Assembly: GCA_015063135.1 (NCBI GenBank)
Contig: SUTA01000035.1
Location: forward strand, 1-45,027
Direction of reading: 5' to 3'
From: Thermoplasmata archaeon
GTDB taxonomy: Archaea; Thermoplasmatota; Thermoplasmata; Methanomassiliicoccales; Methanomethylophilaceae
DNA length: 45,027 nt
The notes under the pieces are model-generated. The model was not told the origin of the DNA. It saw only the letters and a list, made by a program, of their open reading frames with translations, and ran no database searches. Positions 1 through 7,649 of the stretch are shown here, piece by piece (the first letter of the stretch is position 1; each line of letters starts with the position of its first letter). Both the position numbers and the translations under genes were made by a program.

Positions 1-146
1 AATAAGTAATTGGATGTGAACACCGGGGCGATGGCCGGGTTCACCAGGAAACTCTTCGATAGGTCGTTGAGCGTATGTCAAACAATCTGGAGGCGATGAA
101 CGGAGGGAAGGCTGGCATCCGTTCATATTCACCGATACGCTGATAA

Positions 147-272
147 CTAGGTACTGGCGATCAAGGTGGCATTAGGGGGAGCTGCAGGATAACCGAGGAC
201 ATCCTGAACGCTTTCCTCGATGATACCAGGTACGCTAACATCAGCCACGAGTTACCTAACACAGTTATATAA
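147..272 (+). other. possible degraded gene end upstream of the island
   Basis: The first 315 bases contain no gene I can support. A short open stretch here lies between in-frame TAA codons and has protein-like composition in its second half (ITEDILNAFLDDTRYANI). This resembles the start of Rpn/YhgA-type nuclease-transposase proteins, but only loosely. It has no start codon with a ribosome site, and its 3' end runs into the TATA box of the next gene. It could be the scar of a mobile gene at the edge of the AT-rich island, or chance. This is a weak call. Confidence 0.15.
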
Positions 273-276
273 TAAA
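264..276 (+). promoter_or_regulatory. TATA box for the glycosyltransferase-glycyl radical enzyme operon
   Basis: The AT-rich element GTTATATAATAAA lies about 45 bases before the ATG at 316. Transcription starting about 25 bases downstream would leave a leader of roughly 20 bases holding the ribosome site GCGGAGG (about 303-309). Its position inside the longer upstream reading frame (from 220) argues that translation starts at 316, not 220. Confidence 0.55.
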
Positions 277-315
277 CTAACTTTACATGAAAATAAATCC
301 CAGCGGAGGAATTGG

Positions 316-3273
316 ATGGAAGTAATTGCAGTGGTGGTAACGCGCGACAGGTTGGATTTACTGAAAGGTTCATTGTCCTGCCTAATGTCACAATCCGTTC
401 CTCTTAAGAAGATAGTAGTTATAGATAATGCCAGCAGTGATGGTACTACTGAATTTTTAAAAGAGAACACCATCGACATCATTGATTGCATATTCAGCGA
501 AACAAATGAAGGCGGTGCAGGGGGATTCTACAGAGGAATCAAAAGAGCATACGAGATTGGGTGTGATGCTGTCTGGATCATGGATGACGATACATACCCT
601 ACACAAACAGCTTTAGAGGAATTAATATCGGATTATCGCTATCTGCAATCTGCAGGAGCTAAAGTTGGATTTATTACAAGCAACGCCTTATTCAAAGACG
701 GCAAACCATGTCTGATGAATGTTTCCAACCCGGAGTTTGTATGGAACGAACACATTAAACATGGCCTGGTCAGAGTAAAACATAGTTCATTCGTTTCAAT
801 GATGATTCCCACTTATGTCGTCGCTGATCTGGGATTGCCTGTCAAAGAATTTTTCATCTGGGGAGATGATGGGGAGTACTCCACTCGCATTGCCGCAAAA
901 TATGAAGGGTACATGAGCGGAAACAGCACAGTCTATCACATGATGAAAGAAAATGTTGGAGTCGATATCTTCACCATTCCGAAAGATCGTATCAACCGCT
1001 TCTATTATTTTTACAGAAATTGGATGTTTACGAGCATGAGCAGAGGAAAGGAAGAGGAGAAAAATTTTGTCAAAGGCGCTGAACATTTGATAAAAATGAT
1101 AAAAAAGAGTAATACACCATATAAGAAAGAAAAAATCGAAACAATTAGAAAAGGAATAGCAGACGGTAGAAAATTCCATGCTAAAATTGAAAAGGTTCAT
1201 CCACTACCAGAAAAAGAATCAGAGGAAAAGGAACATCAGAATCATCAGTCCGAAAATAAGTATATCAAAATCATCGGAAAAAGGGTAATTCAAAAATGGC
1301 CAAACACCGATTATGGATATGTACAATTCCAATTCAACAGATATAAGCGGATTTCGGACAAGGATCGCTCCGACTTCAAATTCCTTAGAGACGGCTTAAA
1401 CCACTCCAAGATATATGATGGTGAAAACAGGTCATCGGCATTCAAATCATTGATGAATGAAATGGATATCAAACCAATCATTCACGGAACATTTGTAACT
1501 TCTATTGATTATTACAAAAATTGGTGCATACTATTCAGACAAATGGATAATGCACCTGTTGATTACGATTTAGTAATAAATTGCGGCATTAAAGAACTAT
1601 ACCTAAACAGCGAAGATGGTTTTTCCAAAGAAAATGACTGCGTATTAGACGGGATCTGCGATTATATAACGCGCTTAAAAGAAGTAATTTCTAAAACCAA
1701 TAATCCCAATAAAGAGACCATTGTCAAAAATCTTGACAATATGCTTCATTCCAAAGCAACTACTATCGAGGATGCATTGCAGAGAATTATCATCATAACG
1801 CAGATTTTATGGCAAACAGGTCATTATTTGGTTGGCATGGGACGTTTAGATTACATCTTAGATGAAATTATTAAATCTGATGCTCGCGACGATGAAACAA
1901 TTACTCAAATCTTAGATGATTTTATTAAAACGATGCATGAATACTACTGGTACAAAAGTTCTGCATTAATGGGAGATACAGGCCAGATAATAATCTTAGG
2001 AGGATCATCTCCCACAGGCGATTATTTTGAAAATCGGTTGACATACCTTTTCATCGATTCTATCAAAAGATGCAAACTTCCAGATCCTAAGATCCTATTG
2101 AGGATCTCTAGCAAGACTCCACGCAATCTGATCAATTCAGCAGTAGAGTGTATAGGCACAGGCATCGGAAGCCCACTTCTTGCCAATGATGATGTAATCA
2201 TTCCCCGGCTTATTAAATTTGGATATGATGCGGTTGATGCATATAATTACACAACCTCTGCTTGCTGGGAGCCAATACCTGGGAATTCATTTGAACAAAA
2301 TAATATTGCTCACATCAATTTCGTTGAACCATTCAAATTGGTTTCAGAAAAGGAAGTACTTAGCGAGATCTCAACGTTTGAAGAATATTTACACCTCTAC
2401 GAGAACCACCTATATGGCCATTCAGAGTTTATTTTCAATTCGTTAAATGGCATTGTTTGGGAATTCGACCCGGTTGTTTCCGCTTTCTTGAAACCATGTC
2501 GCGACAGAAAAACAGATGTTTCTATCGGTGGCGAGAAATACAATAATTATGGCGTATTAACAAACGGGTTATCAAATGCGGTCAATTCGTTGCTAACTAT
2601 GAAAAAATTGGTATTCGTAGACAAGAAATACACCCTGAGAGAATTCGACCAACAATTAATCGAAAATTATCCAGATGATATCTTATACAATGAAGCAATA
2701 AACAATTCGGATTATTTTGGACATGATGACAATGAAATAATTCATTTGACGAATGAGTTGCTTTATGTTGTTTCAGATGCCGCCTCACATTACAAAAATA
2801 AGTTTGGGGGAACGGTAAAAATAGGCACCAGTTCACCATCATACATCTCTTTAGGATCTATAACACGCGCCTCATTTGATGGAAGGAAAGAGGGAGATCC
2901 TTTCGGAGTCCATATCTCTGCCAAAGGGAACACCCCCTATACTGAACTATTCAATTTCGCATCCAAAATCAGTATTTATGATAATACATTCAACGGTAAT
3001 GTTGTAGACGTAGTCGTGACGCCCAATCTAATCAATGATAATAAAGAGACTTTCATCGATTTGATCAAATCAGCATTGGACATGGGATTCTTTGAGACTC
3101 AATTCAATGTTCTCAGTGCAGATGTATTGAAGGATGCTTATGAACACCCCGACAACTATCCAGATTTAATAGTCAGAGTGTGGGGATTCAGTGCATATTT
3201 TATCGATCTCCCCGAGGACTATCAATTGCTGCTGATTCAAAGGGCTGAGGAATGTGAGTCCTGTAGTTACTAA
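316..3273 (+). CDS. fusion of family 2 glycosyltransferase and glycyl radical enzyme
   Basis: A 985-residue two-domain protein. Residues 1 to about 260 are a GT-A family 2 transferase of the rhamnosyl/galactofuranosyl type: VVVTRDR near the start, a GGAGGF segment, a DDD metal motif at 90-92, a later FFIWGDDGEY motif, then a YYFYRNW stretch. A Lys/Glu-rich linker (about 260-310) leads to a glycyl radical enzyme of about 670 residues. Visible are the active-site loop SACWEP (C650, E652), the GGEKYNNYGV and ASFDGRKEGDP segments, and the glycyl loop VRVWGFSAYF with G957 as radical site, 28 residues from the C-terminus as is normal. Cys-x-Glu matches diol dehydratases, choline lyase and arylacetate decarboxylases rather than pyruvate formate-lyase, which has Cys-Cys. 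The substrate is unknown; a modification of the sugar or acceptor is inferred from the fusion. Start chosen for GGAGG at about 305-309. Base composition is much more AT-rich than downstream genes. Confidence 0.9.
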   Translation: MEVIAVVVTRDRLDLLKGSLSCLMSQSVPLKKIVVIDNASSDGTTEFLKENTIDIIDCIFSETNEGGAGGFYRGIKRAYEIGCDAVWIMDDDTYPTQTALEELISDYRYLQSAGAKVGFITSNALFKDGKPCLMNVSNPEFVWNEHIKHGLVRVKHSSFVSMMIPTYVVADLGLPVKEFFIWGDDGEYSTRIAAKYEGYMSGNSTVYHMMKENVGVDIFTIPKDRINRFYYFYRNWMFTSMSRGKEEEKNFVKGAEHLIKMIKKSNTPYKKEKIETIRKGIADGRKFHAKIEKVHPLPEKESEEKEHQNHQSENKYIKIIGKRVIQKWPNTDYGYVQFQFNRYKRISDKDRSDFKFLRDGLNHSKIYDGENRSSAFKSLMNEMDIKPIIHGTFVTSIDYYKNWCILFRQMDNAPVDYDLVINCGIKELYLNSEDGFSKENDCVLDGICDYITRLKEVISKTNNPNKETIVKNLDNMLHSKATTIEDALQRIIIITQILWQTGHYLVGMGRLDYILDEIIKSDARDDETITQILDDFIKTMHEYYWYKSSALMGDTGQIIILGGSSPTGDYFENRLTYLFIDSIKRCKLPDPKILLRISSKTPRNLINSAVECIGTGIGSPLLANDDVIIPRLIKFGYDAVDAYNYTTSACWEPIPGNSFEQNNIAHINFVEPFKLVSEKEVLSEISTFEEYLHLYENHLYGHSEFIFNSLNGIVWEFDPVVSAFLKPCRDRKTDVSIGGEKYNNYGVLTNGLSNAVNSLLTMKKLVFVDKKYTLREFDQQLIENYPDDILYNEAINNSDYFGHDDNEIIHLTNELLYVVSDAASHYKNKFGGTVKIGTSSPSYISLGSITRASFDGRKEGDPFGVHISAKGNTPYTELFNFASKISIYDNTFNGNVVDVVVTPNLINDNKETFIDLIKSALDMGFFETQFNVLSADVLKDAYEHPDNYPDLIVRVWGFSAYFIDLPEDYQLLLIQRAEECESCSY

Positions 3274-4114
3274 CATCCAAAGATTTTCAATACATGATGG
3301 TCCTGGAATCAGGACCACCATTTTTTTTAAAGGGTGTTCTTTGCATTGCCCCTGGTGTGCAAATCCTGAAACTATTTCTCAAAAAATTGAGTATTATGTG
3401 AAACAAGAATGTTGCATGAGATCTTATGATTCTTGTCCGTATAATCCGAATTGTTCAGTATGCAAGAATCGCATAATCACTTCTGCAGATTATATTGATT
3501 GTAAAATCAATGCAATTATCCGTTATGGATATGAAATTTCTAACGAAGAAATAATGGAATTAATTGAAAGAGATTCCAATTATTACAACAATGGCGGCGG
3601 AGTAACTTTTTCAGGAGGGGAGCCATTATTGCAGCTAGGGGAAAACTTAGAACTACTGTCATCAATCCATAACAAATATCATACAGCAATTGAAACTAGC
3701 CTTTCGACCAAAAAAACTGAACTTGAAAAAATCGATGACTTTATCGATTTATATATAATTGATTTAAAAACAATGATCGAAAAAGATTACAGAGACCTGG
3801 TTCATGGTAATCTTGATGTTTACAAAGAAAACATCCACACCCTTACTAAATTGAATCGTGCCAGTGATACAATTTTCAGAATTCCATTCATCGAAGGATA
3901 TACGAATAAACAAGAAAATATCGATAATATCAATAATCTTTTGGAAGAATATTCTCCGATTGAGATGCAAATATTCACCATACATGATTTAGCCAGTAGC
4001 AAATATCGTATTATGGGTCTAGAACAATTTAAATACAGCAGCTATGAGGAAAAAAACCTTCATACCTTCCTCGATTCCATACACCACAATAATAAAAAAA
4101 TATTGAAATTATAA
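3254..4114 (+). CDS. glycyl radical enzyme activating enzyme (radical SAM)
   Basis: A 286-residue radical S-adenosylmethionine protein that should install the glycyl radical on G957 of the upstream enzyme. C28-x3-C32-x2-C35 in GCSLHCPWCANPE binds the 4Fe-4S cluster, and FSGGEPLL is the SAM-contacting motif. HDGPGIRT just before the cluster is typical of the family. The ferredoxin-like insert between these motifs is short and irregular: cysteines at 53, 54, 61, 67, 70 and 83 instead of the usual two evenly spaced four-Cys sets, so perhaps only one auxiliary cluster forms. The GTG start overlaps the preceding gene by 20 bases, with GAGGA just upstream, so the two are translationally coupled. 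It shares the AT-rich composition of its partner. Confidence 0.92.
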   Translation: MSPVVTNIQRFSIHDGPGIRTTIFFKGCSLHCPWCANPETISQKIEYYVKQECCMRSYDSCPYNPNCSVCKNRIITSADYIDCKINAIIRYGYEISNEEIMELIERDSNYYNNGGGVTFSGGEPLLQLGENLELLSSIHNKYHTAIETSLSTKKTELEKIDDFIDLYIIDLKTMIEKDYRDLVHGNLDVYKENIHTLTKLNRASDTIFRIPFIEGYTNKQENIDNINNLLEEYSPIEMQIFTIHDLASSKYRIMGLEQFKYSSYEEKNLHTFLDSIHHNNKKILKL

Positions 4115-4332
4115 TCAAAAAAAATCTACAATCAAATAATAAATGAATCTGAGATCTGTTTACTTATCAATATCACATTCGATAACCTTATCATTTACCC
4201 AAATACTATAAAAATTAGATATTGTCCATCTTACAATTCATTATAAATGATCGTGATAACATGATAGCCATAGATACCATACTATCCCACTGAAAGAAAT
4301 GTAAGCGTCTAGTGACCTACATCTAATTATTG

Positions 4333-4340
4333 TTTTATAT
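4333..4340 (+). promoter_or_regulatory. TATA box for the sugar isomerase gene, in AT-rich spacer
   Basis: The gap 4115-4383 is AT-rich and holds no gene I can support. TTTTATAT here lies about 45 bases before the ATG at 4384; a second candidate is ATTATAAAT near 4240-4248. A GAGATGA ribosome-site-like stretch (about 4373-4379) precedes the ATG. The base composition changes to GC-rich immediately afterwards, so this spacer is the right edge of the AT-rich island. Confidence 0.45.
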
Positions 4341-4383
4341 CCATTAAGCTATTTCAGAACACTTCTATTGAAGAGATGACAAA

Positions 4384-5424
4384 ATGGGGCAATATCAAAC
4401 CCAAGCACTCAACGACATGGCCATCGAAGTCGAAGGATATGCCAACGATATAGAGAACGGCCTCAAGGTCGAAACCAACATCATGCATTATTACAAACAT
4501 GTGATAATCGCAGGCATGGGTGCATCGGCTATCGGTGGTGCAGTCTATAGAGATTCCATGTACTACCAATCTGCAGTCGAAGTCGATATAGCCAAGACTA
4601 TGGCTCTCCCCGAATGCGCTGATGACGACACCCTCTTCGTAGCATGCTCCTACAGCGGAAACACCTTCGAGACGATAGAACTGTACAACAAAGCCATGGC
4701 CGCAGGCCTGGATACGGTCGTGGTCACCTACGGCGGCGAGCTAGAGAGACTAGCAATTGAAAACAACAACATCCTGCTGAAAATAGGCGGGAACAAGATC
4801 CAGCCCCGCTCCGCCATCGGATGGTTCATCGGAATCGTCGGAGGGATAATAGAGGATGCCGGCGGACCCGGTATCCGCTACCAGCTGAGGAAAATGCTCC
4901 CCTGGCTCAGGGCCTCCCAGGAACACATGGAGGCAGACGACTCCTACACACACTGGATCGCCGATGAGATCACCAAAGAATGCTGCGATATCGGCACGAG
5001 GATACCCGTTGTGTACGGAACCCCAGATCTCGAAGCCATCGCCGTCAGGCTCAAGAACCAGCTCAACGAGAACTCTAAGCTCATCGCATTCTCCGGCGTG
5101 ATGCCCGAATTCAACCACAACGAGATTGTCGGGTGGTACGAGGATTCCCACCGCAGCATATTCCTGCCGATAATCCTGAGGGACTACATGGACAAGGACA
5201 TCTGCAAACTGGTGGATTCTACAGTGGATGTCATGAAGAGGAAAGGATTGTCTCCGATCGTAGTCGACATCAAGGGCGACACCCTCCTGGAAAGGATGGT
5301 ATATTCGATCATGTTCGGGGACCACCTGTCGTTCTACGTCGCAGTTAACAGGAACGTCGACCCCCTCAACGTCGACCCCATCACAGACATCAAGAGGACC
5401 ATAAAGGACAGGCTGGAGCGCTGA
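4384..5424 (+). CDS. bifunctional phosphoglucose/phosphomannose isomerase
   Basis: A 346-residue SIS-fold sugar isomerase of the archaeal PGI/PMI family, which interconverts fructose 6-phosphate with glucose 6-phosphate and mannose 6-phosphate. The evidence is the phosphate-binding loops GMGASAIGG (about residues 39-47) and CSYSGNTFET (about 92-101), and the family-typical segment MPEFNHNEIVGW in the C-terminal half, which carries catalytic Glu/His. Length is normal for the family (about 320-350). It supplies hexose phosphates to nucleotide-sugar synthesis, which fits its place just before glf and galE. A hairpin and a new TATA box follow, so it is probably transcribed separately from glf. 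Confidence 0.9.
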   Translation: MGQYQTQALNDMAIEVEGYANDIENGLKVETNIMHYYKHVIIAGMGASAIGGAVYRDSMYYQSAVEVDIAKTMALPECADDDTLFVACSYSGNTFETIELYNKAMAAGLDTVVVTYGGELERLAIENNNILLKIGGNKIQPRSAIGWFIGIVGGIIEDAGGPGIRYQLRKMLPWLRASQEHMEADDSYTHWIADEITKECCDIGTRIPVVYGTPDLEAIAVRLKNQLNENSKLIAFSGVMPEFNHNEIVGWYEDSHRSIFLPIILRDYMDKDICKLVDSTVDVMKRKGLSPIVVDIKGDTLLERMVYSIMFGDHLSFYVAVNRNVDPLNVDPITDIKRTIKDRLER

Positions 5425-5432
5425 CACCTATC

Positions 5433-5450
5433 GCCCTGCCAATGCAGGGC
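5433..5450 (+). terminator. hairpin after the isomerase gene
   Basis: GCCCTGC-CAAT-GCAGGGC gives a perfect 7-bp stem and 4-base loop nine bases after the isomerase stop. No strong T-run follows. It separates the isomerase from the next TATA box. Confidence 0.4.
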
Positions 5451-5492
5451 AATGGTCCCCTCTTCAATTCTCCATCTCCAATTCCAGCAATC

Positions 5493-5499
5493 AATATAT
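5493..5499 (+). promoter_or_regulatory. TATA box positioned for a leaderless glf transcript
   Basis: AATATAT is centred about 28 bases before the ATG at 5524, the archaeal TATA-to-start distance. No ribosome site precedes this ATG, so the messenger probably begins at or next to the start codon. This supports the start at 5524 over the upstream GTG/ATG choices. Confidence 0.45.
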
Positions 5500-5523
5500 C
5501 CGCTCGGACGATATGCACTGCCC

Positions 5524-6633
5524 ATGGGTAGCATACTGATTATCGGCGCCGGCATCTCTGGTGCCGCACTCGCCAATCTTTGCTCGGAAAAGACCGACAA
5601 AATTACCGTCATCGACAGTTCCGACCACATCGCAGGCAACTGCTTCGACTACCGCGACGGGAACGGGATAATGATCCACAGGTACGGCTCCCACATCTTT
5701 CACACCTCCGACAAGAGAGTGTGGGATTACCTCAACAGGTTCTCCGGATTCAACACGTACATGCACAGAGTGGTCGCGATCATCGAAGGCAACGAGATCC
5801 CCATCCCCTTCAACTTCAACTCCATCCGCATGGCCTTCCCCAAGGAATTGGCCGACAGGATCGAGCACAAACTCCTCCAGAGCTACAAGTACGGCACCAA
5901 GATCCCCATCAAGGACTTCATGACGCAGGATGACCCTGATCTGATATTCCTCGCCGAGTACATCTACGAGAACGTCTTCGTCCACTACACCGAGAAGCAA
6001 TGGGGCTCCAGCTCCTCTTCCCTGGACGGCGCCGTCACCGCCCGCGTCCCCGTTTACCTCTCCAGGGACGACAGGTACTTCCAGAACACCTACCAGGGCA
6101 TACCCCTCGAGGGCTATACCGAGATGATCAGGAAGATGCTGGACAGGCCCAATATCGAAGTAAAGCTGAACACCAGCTTCAAGGACTTCGACTCCTCCGG
6201 CTACGACCTCATCTTCTACACCGGCCCCGTCGACGAGCTCATGGACTACTCCCTGGGACCCCTCCCGTACAGGAGCGTCCATTTCAAAATGGAGACCTAC
6301 GACAGGGAGCACTACCAGTCCGGCGCCGCCGTCAACTACCCCAACAACTACGACTTCACCCGGATCCACGAGTACAAGTACTACCTCGATGACAAATCCG
6401 ACAGGACCGTGATCGCCAAGGAGTACTCGGAGGACTTCGTCCCCGGGAAGAACGAGAGGTACTACCCCGTACCATCCGAAGCCAACAGGGAGCTGTATGC
6501 CAGATATCTTAAGATCGCATCCGAGAAGTACCCCAACATGCGCTTCCTGGGCCGCCTTGGCGACTACCAGTACTACGACATGGACAAGGCCGTCGCCAGG
6601 GCATTCCAGGTGTTCGAAGAGGCGATGCAATGA
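5524..6633 (+). CDS. glf: UDP-galactopyranose mutase
   Basis: A 369-residue flavoenzyme converting UDP-galactopyranose to UDP-galactofuranose in the cytoplasm. The N-terminal FAD-binding loop is IIGAGISGAALANL. The family segments are all present: HRYGSHIFHT, the YTEKQWG motif, the substrate-arginine region PVYLSRDDRYF, and the C-terminal GRLGDYQYYDMDKA. Length is normal for prokaryotic mutases (about 370-390). The start at 5524 places the flavin loop at the N-terminus as in homologues; an upstream in-frame start at 5452 would add 24 residues without family support. The stop overlaps the galE start by 4 bases (ATGA), so the two are co-translated. Confidence 0.96.
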   Translation: MGSILIIGAGISGAALANLCSEKTDKITVIDSSDHIAGNCFDYRDGNGIMIHRYGSHIFHTSDKRVWDYLNRFSGFNTYMHRVVAIIEGNEIPIPFNFNSIRMAFPKELADRIEHKLLQSYKYGTKIPIKDFMTQDDPDLIFLAEYIYENVFVHYTEKQWGSSSSSLDGAVTARVPVYLSRDDRYFQNTYQGIPLEGYTEMIRKMLDRPNIEVKLNTSFKDFDSSGYDLIFYTGPVDELMDYSLGPLPYRSVHFKMETYDREHYQSGAAVNYPNNYDFTRIHEYKYYLDDKSDRTVIAKEYSEDFVPGKNERYYPVPSEANRELYARYLKIASEKYPNMRFLGRLGDYQYYDMDKAVARAFQVFEEAMQ

Positions 6634-7634
6634 ACGTCCTGGTGACCGGCGGGGCAGGGTACATAGGCAGCCACTGCGCGCTGGCACTCATGCAATCGGG
6701 ATACGATGTGGCCGTCTTCGACAACCTCAGCACCGGCCATCAGGAGACCGTGGACACGCTGTCCGGATGCAACCTTCCCGGACGCTTCCTAGGCTTCCAG
6801 AAGGGGGACCTCCTGAGCATGGAGGACCTCGACAGGGCCTTCAAAACATTCCAAATCGATGCCGTAATGCACTTCGCAGCCTTCTCCCAAGTGGCGGAAT
6901 CCATGAAGGACCCGGGCAAGTACTACCGCAACAACGTCCTGGGGACCCTCAACCTCCTGGACGGCATGCGCGCCCACGGCGTTAAAAAGATCGTATTCTC
7001 ATCCACAGCCGCCACCTACGGCGAGCCGGAGTACACCCCTATAGATGAGAACCACCCCCAGAACCCCATAAACCCCTACGGGAGCTCCAAGCTCATGATC
7101 GAGAGGATCATGGACGACTACGACATGGCCTACGGCCTCCGCAGCGTCAGACTCAGGTACTTCAACGTCGCCGGGGCTGACTCCGGGGGCCGCGTCGGCG
7201 AATGGCACGAGCCTGAGACGCACCTCATACCCAACATCCTGAAATCCACCTTCGGAGACGGTAAAGAGTTCAGCATGTTCGGCACCGATTACCCCACCCG
7301 TGACGGCACCTGCATCAGGGATTACGTCAACGTGGAGGACCTCGCAGATGCCCACGTGAGGGCGCTGAAATACCTGGAAAACGGCGGAGAAACGGATTTC
7401 TTCAACCTCGGAACCAACAGCGGCTCCTCCGTGAAGGAGGTGTTCGGCTCCTGCGAGAGGATAACCGGGAAGGCCATTCCTCTGAGGGTATGCGGCAGGC
7501 GCCCCGGGGACCCTGCCGTCCTGATAGCCGACAACAAGAAGGCGAAGGAGACCCTGGGATGGCAGCCCGAGAGGGCCCTGGACGACAGCATCCGCACCGC
7601 GTACGGATGGGAGAAGGCCAACAAACAGCACTGA
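6630..7634 (+). CDS. galE: UDP-glucose 4-epimerase
   Basis: A 334-residue short-chain dehydrogenase/reductase interconverting UDP-glucose and UDP-galactose. The NAD-binding loop is VTGGAGYIGSH. The SSTAATYG strand supplies catalytic Ser/Thr, and PYGSSK is the YxxxK active site. Length and C-terminal motifs (DYVNVEDLADAH, RRPGDPA) are those of GalE. It overlaps glf by 4 bases. Together they form the route UDP-glucose to UDP-galactopyranose to UDP-galactofuranose that feeds the transferases downstream. Confidence 0.96.
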   Translation: MNVLVTGGAGYIGSHCALALMQSGYDVAVFDNLSTGHQETVDTLSGCNLPGRFLGFQKGDLLSMEDLDRAFKTFQIDAVMHFAAFSQVAESMKDPGKYYRNNVLGTLNLLDGMRAHGVKKIVFSSTAATYGEPEYTPIDENHPQNPINPYGSSKLMIERIMDDYDMAYGLRSVRLRYFNVAGADSGGRVGEWHEPETHLIPNILKSTFGDGKEFSMFGTDYPTRDGTCIRDYVNVEDLADAHVRALKYLENGGETDFFNLGTNSGSSVKEVFGSCERITGKAIPLRVCGRRPGDPAVLIADNKKAKETLGWQPERALDDSIRTAYGWEKANKQH

Positions 7635-7649
7635 TATTCGGATGGGAGC

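Noticed and set aside
220-315. upstream extension of the glycosyltransferase-radical enzyme from 220
   Set aside because: The extension contains the TATA box and has no ribosome site, while ATG 316 has GGAGG and begins directly with the transferase fold.
5491-6687. 398-codon minus-strand frame over glf
   Set aside because: It is an antisense shadow of a clearly conserved UDP-galactopyranose mutase gene.
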